NCBI GenBank assembly: GCA_025667525.1
Contig: CM046876.1
Span: forward strand, 537,094,038 to 537,158,037
Source: Glebionis coronaria
Taxonomy: Eukaryota; Streptophyta; Magnoliopsida; Asterales; Asteraceae
Direction: 5' to 3'
Length of the DNA: 64,000 bases
In this document: positions 1-9,098 of the stretch, piece after piece
Numbering within the stretch: position 1 is the first letter of the stretch
Layout of the letters: the number at the start of each line of letters is the position of its first letter
Translations under genes and position numbers: made by a program
Notes under the pieces: model-generated
The model's database searches: none
Seen by the model: only the letters and a program-made list of their open reading frames with translations
Told to the model about the DNA's origin: nothing

Positions 1-243
1 TTGTTCTTCACACGATACTCTGTAGTAGAATCCACCTTGATAAGCTTTGAATTAAGAAATGAATATGGATCTTAAGTAGATGTTATAGTGATTGTTCTTG
101 ACTTGAAAAAGTGTTGAAATCCCCATTAATATGTTCTCGAAAAACAAAAAAAACACACGATTCGAAATTTTTTAAGTGTATTTTTTAGAATTTTTTCAAG
201 AAATCCTCCAATTGTCGCTATGTCCAAACCTATCGCAGTGCGT

Positions 244-583
244 GATCGGAATGTTGGATCGTAATACGTGATCGGAATGTTGATCGCAAGTCTAGATCGT
301 AGTCTGATCGCAAGATTGGATCGCAAGACTGATCGCAAGTCTAGATCGCAGTCTGATCGCAAGATTGGATCGCAAGACTGATCGCAAGTCTAGATCGCAG
401 TCTGATCGCAAGTCTGATCGCAAGACTGGATCACAAGACTGATCTCAAGTCTAGATCGCAGTCTGATCGCAAGTCTGATCGCAAGATTGGATCGCAAGAC
501 TGGTCGCAAGTCTAGATCGCAAGTCTGATCGCAAGACTGGATCGCAAGACTGATCGCAAGTCTAGATCGCAAGACTGATCGCA
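244..583 (-). repeat. Short tandem array in leader of element A (GATCGCAAG units)
   Basis: Roughly 25 imperfect 11-13 bp units of the form GATCGCAAG(A/T)CT(G/A), tandem and with point variation. On the sense (minus) strand the core reads TTGCGATC. The array lies between the primer site and gag. A block beside it (about 585-605, CCCGAGGG context) aligns with the block at 6955-6975 in the leader of E, so the two leaders are homologous although the repeat units have diverged. Open frames through it are a by-product of the repeat having no stops. Confidence 0.9.
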
Positions 584-905
584 ATGCAGAAACCCCGAGG
601 GCTTTTGCGCTCGGAATACACGATCGTAATGTGTAAACCCCAAAGTGTTACGATGAATAAGCAAGTACGAAAATTTATGTAAACAAATGAAGATTTTCAC
701 AGCGATTCCGTGTTTGAATCCGAACCAAAGTAACCAAAATCTTACCACACAGTATGTAGATGATCTATAGTACGGTTTAGAACATGAAACACAACGAAAA
801 ACAAGAAAATACTTGAATTCGAGATGATGTTAGGAGTAAATCACACGAACCAAATAGATTATCAACAACGAATCACAAAACTACCCCATGGAGATTGATA
901 CCAAA

Positions 906-1270
906 TGTTGTCCCTATTTATATGATAATTCTACACGAATAAAGAAGAAAGGTAGATAAAAGATGGAAGATTTATAAAGAGAGAAAGTAGTGAGAGAAAG
1001 TAGAGAGAAGTGTGTGAAACAATGGGAAGGTTAGATTGAGAAAAAAAATTGAAGAGCCTTACCCTTCCTAACATGCTAGGAAGGGATTTATATAGTCCGC
1101 CTACATGTGGGCTTTGTATAGACTATATTGTTTGGGTCGGGCTTGAATAAATACTTAGTACCTTGAAAGAGGCCTTTTAAGCTAGCCATCAAGCCCGTAA
1201 TGTCACGACTATTTTAACTAACTATTACAACGTTCTAATGAATATTACAATATAAACCTATGACCGAACA
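906..1270 (-). repeat. 5' LTR of element A
   Basis: A 365-bp LTR bounded by TG and CA (plus strand TGTTGTCC to CCGAACA). On the minus strand a TATA-like box lies at 1086-1094. The pyrimidine/purine-rich stretch near 1000-1030 resembles the downstream part of the LTRs of E and F. The primer site directly left of it fixes this as the 5' LTR. The second LTR is outside the window. Confidence 0.7.
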
Positions 1271-2460
1271 TTCTTGTTTGTCTCAATATTTTGAGGCTAA
1301 CAATACCCAATGAAGATACAATCTATACCTTTCTCACCCAATTTTTTCATTTTGGGTTGAGTCAACCTTACGCCTGCTCTACAGCCCCAAACCCTTAAAT
1401 AAGCCAAATTCGGTACCTTCTTGGTCCAAATTTCACAAGGAGTTTGTTTGTTATGTTTGTTTGGAGTTCTATTCAGAATATAACAGGCTGTCAACATTGC
1501 CTCACCCTAAAACCCTTCACTTAGACCAGAATAGGATAACATGGAATTCACCATTTCCTTTAAGGTCCTATTCTTCCTTTCAGCCACCCTATTCTGTTGT
1601 GGTGTGTAAGGAGCCGTGGTTTGATGTATTATTCCGATAGATTGGAAATAAACTGGATCATAATACTCACCACCACGATCAGTACGAAATACTTTTATTG
1701 AATCTTGTCTTTAAAGTTATACTTCTTGTTTATAAATTTTAAATTTATCAAGAGCTTCATTTTTAGCATGCAATAGATATACATAACAATATCTAGAAGC
1801 ATCATCAATAAAAGTTATATCATACTTATTTTGTCCTAGTGAAGGATTGGCATGAAAATCACATAGATCACTATGAATGAGATCTAATACTTTGCTTTCC
1901 CGATTAACACCCTTAAAAGGTTGTCTAGTAATCTATGTTAACATACAAGTCTTACAAATTTTATTTGTCATGTCAAAAGCAGGTATTAAACTCATTTTAG
2001 TCATATCTATCATTCTCCTGTAATGAACATGTCCTAGTCTAGCATGCCATAATTCAGAATTACTTACATCATTACTATGACTAGAAGTAATCATACAAGC
2101 AGAAGCATTAAACAAAGGATAATTTAGATTTAATCTAATCATTCCATTACATACATAACCAAATCCAACAAAAGTACCATGTCTTGACAAGATATACTTG
2201 TCACTTTTCAACACCTATTTGTAGCCACACTTATTCAACACAATTTCAGAAACGAGATTCTTTCGAATCCCGGGTACATACAACACATTATCTAAACATA
2301 AAGTTTTTCCAGAAGTGAAAGTTAATAAAACACGCCCTATTCCTTTGATTGGTTCAGTAGCAACATTTCCCATCTTTACAAATTATCCATCTTCAATTGA
2401 TTTACAAGCTTGAAACCAACAAAGATCCTTGCAAACATGACTTGTTGCACCCGAATCAAC
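1271..2460 (-). pseudogene. Copia B pol fragment: protease to integrase
   Basis: Minus-strand remnant of a Ty1/Copia polyprotein. In reading order it has the aspartic protease D-S-G-A-T motif (around 2440-2455), a GAG-pre-integrase segment with WHARLGH (2090-2040), then the integrase core with first Asp (HSDLCD, near 1880), second Asp (RTDRGGEY, near 1665) and catalytic Glu (PQQNRVAERKN, near 1580). It ends with ILNRTP and the VWGCR/FIGY region (1297-1497). Several stops and frameshifts break it. Reverse transcriptase is absent because element A is inserted at about 1271. Protease and gag are separated by insertion C. It is dead as a gene. Confidence 0.85.
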
Positions 2461-2471
2461 CCACCAAGCAA

Positions 2472-2571
2472 AAAAAAAAATACTTGGGTTTAGCAGGGGG
2501 AACTTACTCTAGCAGGGGTATGAATAATCAACTAGCAGGGGAAACAAGTAAGCATAGATTTATTCCCAACA
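2472..2571 (-). repeat. Putative short 3' LTR-like end of insertion C
   Basis: On the minus strand a purine-rich tract (AGGGGAGGAT) is followed directly by TGTTGGGAATAA, then three CCCCTGCTA repeats, then a T-rich run that ends at the target duplication. A tract plus TG start is typical of a 3' LTR boundary. The end is not a clean CA and no partner copy is present. Confidence 0.35.
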
Positions 2572-2640
2572 ATCCTCCCCTAAACTTGTGCTTTCCTCTA
2601 AAAGACAAGTTTCTGAATAAATGCTAGTTGATGAGGATGC

Positions 2641-4161
2641 TTACAAACTCTCTGGCCAAATCTGACTATGAACCATTCTTACCAGATCATAAGCAACAGG
2701 CTTTTTGGCATCAACAATTAACTTAGCCTGTGCTAACTTCTTCAAGGTTTCCTGAGAGAAGGGATAATACCTATGATTGAGTAAATAAACACTCACACCT
2801 TCCATTACTACCTCGTAAACCCCAGAATTTGTAAATAGCTTCCAATACACCAAATCTCCTTTATTCACTGCATCAAATAGAGGATCAAATAATTCATGTT
2901 CATACATTCTATGCATGCACTCCCAGATTACCCAATCCTTCTCCACACCATCCATGGTAGGAGGTTTTGCAGCAAACGTTTTCTTCAATATTTTCCACAG
3001 ATCTTCTAAGTCTTCACTATCCAAAATTTGAAACATGACATCTAGGCTTAGAAATGTCTGTGCTGTATTGTCAGCCCTTGTAAGCTTCCACCAAGTTCTC
3101 CCTTTGTGTTCATAAACAGCATACTCTATAATAGCAAACTTCTTTCCAAGTTCACTAGGTGAGATTTCATCATTTTCCTGCAAAATCAGCTGTTTATCAA
3201 TTTCATCATTTGATGGCCCTTGAGACTCTTTAGTGATTATGCCCACTTGCTCCATTCTCTTGAGTCTCTTTGCTGCTCTTTGTGCATTAAGTATAGACTT
3301 CTCAAGTACTTCTGGAAAACTTTCACCTGCTTGGTGCAATGCCCCTGCTTGGGATGATGCACCTGCTTGTGTAGTCTCTCCAGCTTTTCTTTTCTTTGTT
3401 GCTCTAGCTTTCTGTAGCACTTCACTTTGTCTCCTAAGATACTCAGCTTCCTCAGGAGTGTTGATGGTCATCCAATCCTCCACATCATACAACTTTAGAA
3501 CTGGTCTGACTGCTCTCTTTATGGCTTCAAAGCTCATATCTCTGAAGTCACCATCCTTCCACTTTCTATGCCTTTTAAGCAGAACTTTGTAGTGATCAAG
3601 TTGCCCTTTCTCTGACGTTCGATACTTCTCACTCTGAATTTGCATTACCCTTCTTTCCAGATATTCAGTTTGATATTTGTAAACAAGGCAAGTCAACTCA
3701 TACCTGTCTTCCAAAGGAGCATTTTTCAACTCCTTCTCCCATTGATCAAGAAACTCTCCAACATGAGGTACCCTGTCATCTAGTTCCCTATGCATAATCT
3801 CAACCTGTTTTAGCATATCTTTGGGCCTCATCTTCTCCATCCTTTGATCCTGCATATCCATTTCCTCTTGTTGTAGCCTGAGAGCTACTTGTGCATCATG
3901 AGCTTCTTGGACCTTCTGCTGTTCAGGAGTCAGATGCTTGTATTTTCTCTTGGGCTGTTGCACCATGATTCCTTTTCCTTTGTCTTTTGGATCCACTGCT
4001 GGTGCTGGTTTTGCTTTAGATGCAGGTTCTTTGATTGTTATCCCCTTCTGAGCTGGTTGCTTTCTGTTCTTCCTAACAAATGTTTGAGTAATGTTCTTAG
4101 CAGGGGATAAACTTACTGCAGTGGGAAGTTTTGTAGCAGGGGAAACTTTCTTGTATTTTGT
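2641..4161 (-). CDS. Long ORF of unknown function, Asteraceae retroelement extra-ORF type
   Basis: An uninterrupted minus-strand frame of about 506 codons runs from the right edge of insertion C to a stop at 2641. No ATG is convincing as a start: the first Met-like codon near 3996 is GTG, so this is probably the 3' part of a larger polyprotein. Visible parts are a Lys/Pro-rich lead-in with two SPA(T/K) repeats, a charged Gln/Glu-rich probable coiled coil (about 3850-3960), a basic KKRKAGE stretch (about 3390) with AGAS-type repeats, and a compact C-terminal region rich in Trp and aromatics (WWKLTRAD near 3090, WECMHRMYEHELFDPL near 2900). From memory this layout resembles the extra ORF after RNase H in some daisy-family LTR elements. 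No catalytic motif was recognised. Confidence 0.55.
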   Translation of the reverse strand, partial: TKYKKVSPATKLPTAVSLSPAKNITQTFVRKNRKQPAQKGITIKEPASKAKPAPAVDPKDKGKGIMVQQPKRKYKHLTPEQQKVQEAHDAQVALRLQQEEMDMQDQRMEKMRPKDMLKQVEIMHRELDDRVPHVGEFLDQWEKELKNAPLEDRYELTCLVYKYQTEYLERRVMQIQSEKYRTSEKGQLDHYKVLLKRHRKWKDGDFRDMSFEAIKRAVRPVLKLYDVEDWMTINTPEEAEYLRRQSEVLQKARATKKRKAGETTQAGASSQAGALHQAGESFPEVLEKSILNAQRAAKRLKRMEQVGIITKESQGPSNDEIDKQLILQENDEISPSELGKKFAIIEYAVYEHKGRTWWKLTRADNTAQTFLSLDVMFQILDSEDLEDLWKILKKTFAAKPPTMDGVEKDWVIWECMHRMYEHELFDPLFDAVNKGDLVYWKLFTNSGVYEVVMEGVSVYLLNHRYYPFSQETLKKLAQAKLIVDAKKPVAYDLVRMVHSQIWPESL

Positions 4162-4166
4162 CCACC

Positions 4167-5214
4167 AGCTTGAAGTTTCACATAATGTCTTATTTGGTCC
4201 TTTCTAGTTTCCATGGTGATTTGACTCATCAACTTTTAGCCCAACAACATCATCATCCTGAACATAAAATGCATCAGAAATAACAGAAACATAATGTAAA
4301 ACATTATCACTATTCTGAATAAGATCAGAATTATAACATTGTTTCTTTTCAGGATCCTTAGACCCATTTGAACCAGCGCCATTTTTGCCCTTAGAGCGAC
4401 AATCCTTCTTTATGTGACCAGGCTTGCCACATTTCGAAAAAGCCCCCACTGCCTTCTTGTTGGCAGATTTATTATCACCACTGTTGTTGTACTTACGTTT
4501 GTTCTTATTGTTGTTTAAATTCTTAGCTCCATCTCCTTCAACCATGTTGACAGAAGATGACCCAATTTGGTTCTTTCCTTTAGGGTTATTTTCAAGTTTC
4601 TGAGTTTTTAACCCTTCCTCAATTCGGAGAGCACTACCGAGTTGAACCAAATTTAATTATTTATTTTTATGTTTCAAACCATGTTTGAATTCTTTCCAAG
4701 AAGGGGGCAGTTTATCAATGATAACTGCAATCGAGATGGCCTCATCCATTAACAGTTTGTGTTGGGTAATCTGTCCCAGAATCCTTAACATCTCATGATA
4801 TTGGTCCATTACAGATCTAGAATCAACCATCCTGTAATTCATGAAATTGCTTACCAGAAACTTCTTTGTAGAAGCATCTTCAGCTATGTATTTAGATTCT
4901 AGGGACTCCCACAGTGCCTTTGCAGATTCAGTATTTTAATAGATATCAAAGAGTGAGTCAGACATACCATTCAAAATATGACCACGACATATGTAGTCTT
5001 TGTTTTCCCACTTCATCCGCTGCCTAGTGGTTTCCAGCGTTTCATCCTCCGACCATTCGGGACTTGGTGTATTCAGAACATACACAACCTTCAAAGTGGT
5101 AAGAAAAAAGTGCATCTTCTTTTGCAAACGACGAAAATCCTGCCCTTCAAACATAGCCAACTTATCGAACTTACTCGTCATGTCCTTCAAAGATTCTCCA
5201 TTCGCCATGATCAC
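4167..5214 (-). pseudogene. Copia B gag pseudogene
   Basis: Minus-strand gag of the Copia UBN2/Retrotran_gag type. It starts with ATG at 5214 (the second Met gives MANGES) and contains FEGQDFRRLQKKMHFFL and the segment ICRGHILNGMSDSLFDIY. Stops at about 4934 and 4654 and the break between gag pieces make it non-functional. The nucleocapsid zinc knuckle (about 4440) reads FSKCGKPGHIKKDC, so the first of the four CCHC ligands is lost. Gag normally coats element RNA in cytoplasmic particles. Leader 5215-5366 separates it from B's LTR. Confidence 0.85.
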
Positions 5215-5366
5215 AGAATACTTTGATCTTTTTTAGAAATTTGGTGGATCAATAATCTGAGAGTCATGTCATACACTTTCAGATCAAAGTATTTCGACGG
5301 TTCTATCGAAATCTTCAATCAGATAAAACTCATATTCGAACTGTATCTGTGCTTTTGTTGTTATGA

Positions 5367-5774
5367 TGTCAGAACCAGAAAATGAAGAATACAAATGACC
5401 AATAAACTATTGACATTTTGTAACTGCTTTAAGCAGTTAAAACCGCAGGTTTAGAACAGGCAGAAACAGGTGTCAAAAACCCGAGAATTTTATTTTTAAG
5501 TGCCCGGCCAGGGGCGCTGCCCCTTGGACCCTGCCAGGGGCTGATGCCCCTTAGACCCTGCCAGGGGCTACCGCCACTTGGACCCTGCCCAGGGGCGCTG
5601 CCCTCGGATCCCCGTCGTACGGGGGCTTGGCCCCCGTATGATAACAGTAATAATGTCATACAATTGTGCACTCCGCACAACCCTGACTTGATGAACGTTT
5701 ATCACGATTACAAATTGGTCAACTAAGTCAATCCATTACACTTAAATAACATTGGTAATACAAAATCACCAACA
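5367..5774 (-). repeat. 5' LTR of Copia B
   Basis: Proposed 408-bp LTR with TG/CA ends (plus strand TGTCAGAACC to CACCAACA), lying directly upstream of B's gag in minus orientation. The boundaries come from TG/CA and gene order only, because the second LTR is not in the window. No standard initiator-Met primer site was found beside it, which lowers confidence in the left edge. The LTR holds a striking GC-rich repeat block. Its right edge is 7 bp from the F-box ATG at 5782. Confidence 0.6.
5500..5640. repeat. GC-rich tandem block in the LTR of B
   Basis: Four imperfect copies of a unit of about 28 bp built on CCAGGGGC(GCT)GCCCCTTGGACCCTG, followed by an inverted repeat (GTACGGGGGC...GCCCCCGTAT, 5616-5640). 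It stands out sharply from the AT-rich surroundings and could form strong hairpins in the transcript. Open frames through it are repeat artefacts. Confidence 0.85.
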
Positions 5775-5781
5775 GAAGAGC

Positions 5782-6314
5782 ATGGATGTAGAAGTTAATA
5801 GACTAAGCAGCTTGCCTGACGATCCTATCCATAAAGTCCTCTCGTATGTTTTCATTGGATATTCTATCAGATCAAGGGTTTTGTCATCTAGATGGAGGTT
5901 TATTTGGACTTCAATTCCCTATCTCGATTCTAGAGGTCACATTAATAAATTTGTTGAAAAAGTTATCTCTGGCAAGAATGATGCATGTTCTGTCAACTAG
6001 CTCGTGGATAATCTTGCATCGCCTGTGAAAAGCATTATGGAGTATGTATTCTCTCACAACGTCAACAACTGATTATTAACGGGATGTGGAATTCTGAGAT
6101 TCATGTTTCTCTGTTAAGTTCTAATTCGCTCAAACATCTCACAATGTTTTCGACCACTATTGATTGTCGTTCCTAGTCCCTATGGGATATCCCAGCTTAA
6201 CCTAGATTACATCTCCGGTTTGTCAAATTGTATAACTGCAGTTCTATTTTTGCCATGTGCCAGAACTTGAAGAATCTTACATTAGAGCGATGTGAAGTGT
6301 TTGAACATAAATCA
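5782..6314 (+). pseudogene. F-box/LRR (FBD-type) protein gene, segment 1 of 3
   Basis: The ATG at 5782 opens a plant F-box domain: RLSSLPDDPIHKVLSY, then SRVLSSRWRFIWTSIPYLD, typical of F-box/FBD/LRR proteins that act as SCF ubiquitin-ligase substrate adaptors. The first frame stops at about 5998. Later leucine-rich segments continue in shifted frames, for example NSLKHLTMFSTTID (about 6120-6165) and CQNLKNLTLERCEVFEH (about 6258-6310). Stops and frameshifts show it is a pseudogene. It is cut at 6314 by Copia D, and the coding sense continues in frame at 50106. Copia B abuts the start codon on the left, so the native promoter has been displaced. Confidence 0.85.
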
Positions 6315-6326
6315 TGTAAAACATAT
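6315..6326 (-). repeat. Outer 12 bp of the left LTR of D
   Basis: TGTAAAACATAT matches the start of D's right LTR (TGTAAAAACATATG at 49700). The remaining LTR resumes at 29474. The 5 bp CATAT (6322-6326) is duplicated at 29474-29478, marking E's insertion only 12 bp inside D's terminus. Confidence 0.88.
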
Positions 6327-6700
6327 TGTTAGAAGTATTTAAAGTGATGGTCATATAATATACCGTTGCGAAGCTCGTGGAAAATGCTACTTAACGATGT
6401 TGAGAGTTCTAGCATAATGTTATGTATGTAACGGGAATTAGTCCCGAACTCACAAATGAGGAAGGCCTTCCATACATTAGACGTATAGTATAAAAGGCCC
6501 AAGGCACCTCATTTGTGGTGTGTGTCTTCCATTTTCATAGATTGTAGAGAGAGAAACTTTTGTGTTTCTCTCACTAGGAATTCACAACCTTTGTCTTTCT
6601 CTTTTCCTTCATCTAATCTAATCTTTCTTTTTTTGGTTTAATCTTGTTCTTCATCATCTCAATATCTATATCCTATATAGTCGTGTGTATCATTCCTACA
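6327..6700 (+). repeat. 5' LTR of element E
   Basis: Starts TGTTAGAAGTA and ends CATTCCTACA, the same length as the 3' LTR at 29100. It contains a TATA box at 6489-6496 and a T/C-rich downstream half. It is followed after 2 nt by TGGTATCA (6703-6710), the first 8 nt of an initiator-Met primer site. The rest of that primer site has diverged. Confidence 0.92.
6489..6496 (+). promoter_or_regulatory. TATA box in the 5' LTR of E
   Basis: TATAAAAG lies about 160 bp into the LTR, placing the likely transcription start near 6520. In the 3' LTR the same site has changed to TATAAAAT. Position and sequence fit an RNA polymerase II LTR promoter. Confidence 0.55.
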
Positions 6701-7704
6701 AGTGGTATCATTCGCCAAGGGATTCGTGGATTGCTATTAGGTGTTGTCCGTGTCTTTCTTGTGTTTTGTGATTCATATTTCTCCTAAGTAGTTGTAGTAG
6801 TGATTTGAGTTCATGGCTTTGGTTAAAAAATCAAAAATTTTGGGTGTTTGATCCATTTTTAGACTTCGAATCACGAACTTGTTGTGTTCTTGTTCTATCC
6901 GAGAAAAGTGGTAACTTTGTTTCCTTAGTACGATCTGATTGTTGCGATCGCATAAACCCTGGGGGTTTCTACTTGCGATCCAAAGTCACGATCACATCCT
7001 ACGATCACAACTGCGATCCTAAAGTACAATCATAAGTCTTGATAAACGAGTACGGTCACTCGTTGTGATCATAGACTACGATCACTCGAGTACGATCACA
7101 CGTTGCGATCACGAGTACGATCACTCGTTGCGATCACTAGTACGATCCCTCGTTGCGATCGTTGGGTGCGATCAAGGAGTACGATCGTTGGGTGCGATCA
7201 AGGAGTACGATCGTTGGGTGCGATCAAGGATTACGATCGTTGGGTGCGATCAAGGAGTACGATCGTTGGGTGCGATCAAGGAGTATGATCGTTGGGTGCG
7301 ATCAAGGAGTACGATCGTTGGGTGCGATCAAGGAGTACGATCGTTGGGTACGATCTGAGTACGATCACTTGAGTACGATCAAGGTCTTTGATTTGTTTTG
7401 TTAAATCTTGTTCAAGTATTTTTTAGAGTTAGCCACCATCTAGACTTGTCTCGGAGCATAGTTTACATGAAGATTAAAAAAAAAGATTTAAAATTTTTAG
7501 GTCTAGTAAAATCAAACCCTACTAGTTTTTGGCTATCACGTACTCAATTTCAAAATTTGGCGATACTCAATTTTTTCATCTTACCGTTTTGTCGGACTGA
7601 GGAATTTATTGTTAGACTGAGAAAAAAAATCGAAAGTTTCGGAATTTTAACAACATCACACGCTTTCTACGAATTGAGATCCTGTTTTTCACACGACTTC
7701 TACG
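6701..7704 (+). other. Untranslated leader of element E
   Basis: About 1 kb between primer site and gag ATG. It holds no convincing gene. From about 6935 to 7400 it is dominated by GATC-containing short repeats. The segment 6950-6985 is homologous to the leader of element A (minus strand, about 585-620). The final 300 bp before gag are AT-rich and unremarkable. Confidence 0.8.
7157..7364 (+). repeat. 26-bp tandem array in leader of E
   Basis: Seven full copies plus one partial of a 26-bp unit made of two 13-mers, GATCGTTGGGTGC and GATCAAGGAGTAC, nearly perfect with single-base variants. Looser GATC-spaced copies flank it from about 6935 to 7385. All three forward frames stay open through the array because the unit contains no stop triplet. 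That explains three overlapping ORFs, which are not genes. Confidence 0.95.
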
Positions 7705-9098
7705 ATGACGTCTCAACAAGATATTTATGCTGCGGGTACTGAGAATCGTCCACCCATGCTTACCAAGGAGAACTACACTACATGGGCTAGTCGTCTCCTT
7801 CGTTATGCAAAATGTAAACCTTTGGGAAAGTTGATTGTCAACTCGATTCAAAAGGGTCTGTATGTTAGAAGAACAATTATTGTGCCTAGGGACCCTACGA
7901 ATGCTAACCCAGTGGCTGATTCTAGTCATGAGCAAACGGATAAGAATTAACTGAAGCTGAATCCAAACAACTCGATGCTGATGATCAAGCAATTCAAGTC
8001 ATTCTCATGGGACTTCCTGAAGATGTTTATGCTGCTGTCGATAGTTGTGAAACCGCACACGAGATGTGGATTAGAATTCAGAAAATGATGAAGGGCAGTG
8101 AAATCGGTTTACAAGAAAAGGAAACTAAGTTTCTTCGTGAACGGGAGAAATTTACGTCTACTGAAGGGGAACAAATTGAACCTTATTATCATCGTTTTTC
8201 AACCCTCATGAATCATCTTAGAAGAAACAAACATGAACCTGCACAAATTGCTGCCAACATCAAATTTCTTGATAATCTTCCTTCTGAATGGTCACGATAT
8301 GTCACTCTTGTCAATCAAACCAAGGATCTTCCTGTCGTGGACTACACTCAAGTATATGACTATTTGAAGATGAATCAAGATGAAGCTAACAAAGTTAGGG
8401 CAGACAGGCGTGCGAAGACACAAGATCCATTGGCTTTTATGGCAAACTCTTCATCATCTATGTCATATCCCATGGTACCCTACCATCAACCCTCATCAAG
8501 TAACTTCATGCCACAACAACAACAACTCACTGCTTATGGATATCAACCTCCTGCTGCTATGAATTACTTACAACAACCCATTGCCTGTTTTGATGACATC
8601 ACCGATCCTACTCATGCTATTAATACTGGTCTTGCCCTTCTTGCAAAGGCATTCAAATTCACAATTAACCTCACCAACAACAATCAGAGAATCTCCTTGA
8701 ACACTAGAAATAGGCAGATTGCTCAACCTTTCATGAATGCGAATCAAGATCGCCAATTGGTAGTTGCTGGAAACACGGGGACTCAGTTTCAACAATATGG
8801 TCAGAATGCTGGGCAGACCGTTGGCAATGCAGGAAATCAGTATGGTCAAAACCGTGGTCAAAATCTGGGTGTTCCGAATGCGGGTAATCAGAATGGGTTA
8901 ATAGTTGTGCCAGCGGTTGGTAACCAGATGGGAAACATTGTGGCTGCAAGGGCTGAGAATACTGGTACGGGAAATGGAAACAACAATCGTCAGGTTCAGT
9001 GCTACAACTGCAGGGGATTTGGTCATTATGCTCGAGATTGCACAGCCAAAAAGAAGAGGGATGCTGCTTATCTTCTGACTCAGCTTCTCATAGCATAA
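7705..9098 (+). pseudogene. Element E gag pseudogene
   Basis: Starts ATG ACG TCT (7705). The first 82 codons carry NRPPMLTKENYTTWASRLLRY, a Copia gag N-terminal motif. A frameshift near 7947 moves the frame to the segment that continues through 8007-9098 with the UBN2-type gag core (ETKFLREREKFTSTEGE, NNLPSEWS-like NLPSEWSRY). Next come a Gln/Asn/Gly-rich low-complexity region with NQ/GQN repeats and the zinc knuckle CYNCRGFGHYARDC (about 8998-9040), all four ligands present. TAA at 9096 is a likely CAA change. Gag would form the particle shell and bind genomic RNA. Confidence 0.88.

Larger units (their letters stand above)
1..1270 (-). mobile_element. Copia element A, 5' end only (LTR and leader)
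   Basis: This is the 5' end of a Sirevirus-like Copia element that reads leftwards out of the window. From right to left it has a 5' LTR (906-1270), a 2-nt gap, a primer site at 891-903 (minus strand TGGTATCA core) and about 890 bp of leader. The leader resembles those of elements E and F: the block at 110-165 (minus strand) matches the segment at 59030-59085 upstream of F's gag. Gag should start just left of base 1. A is inserted into Copia B, whose integrase is cut at about 1271. The partner target duplication is off the window. Confidence 0.75.
2466..4161 (-). mobile_element. Insertion C inside Copia B (truncated LTR-type element with long ORF)
   Basis: B's gag and protease are continuous if 2466-4161 is removed. 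The 5-bp duplication CCACC flanks it (2461-2465 and 4162-4166). The motif CCCCTGCTA on the sense strand occurs three times near one end (2490-2540) and twice near the other (4095-4145). A purine tract followed by TGTTGGGAATAA (2571 leftwards) looks like a polypurine tract and the start of a short 3' LTR of about 100 bp. No matching 5' LTR was seen, so it is probably 5'-truncated. The class is uncertain: it may be a non-autonomous LTR element or a captured fragment. Confidence 0.5.

Noticed and set aside
244..583. CRISPR-like regular repeats
   Set aside because: Units are 11-13 bp, tandem and without unique spacers, in a plant retroelement leader.
126..748. Arg/Asp-rich minus-strand ORFs near the left edge
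   Set aside because: They run through the GATCGCAAG array in the leader of A and encode only the repeat.
3233..3592. Plus-strand ORF of 119 codons inside the unknown ORF of insertion C
   Set aside because: Antisense shadow of the long minus-strand frame, with no supporting motif.
5429..5680. Gly/Ser/Pro-rich ORF in the GC-rich block
   Set aside because: It is a product of the tandem GC-rich repeat in an LTR; no domain and no conserved start.
7065..7404. Three overlapping plus-strand ORFs of 60-97 codons
   Set aside because: They are translations of the same 26-bp array in three frames and reflect a stop-free unit, not genes.
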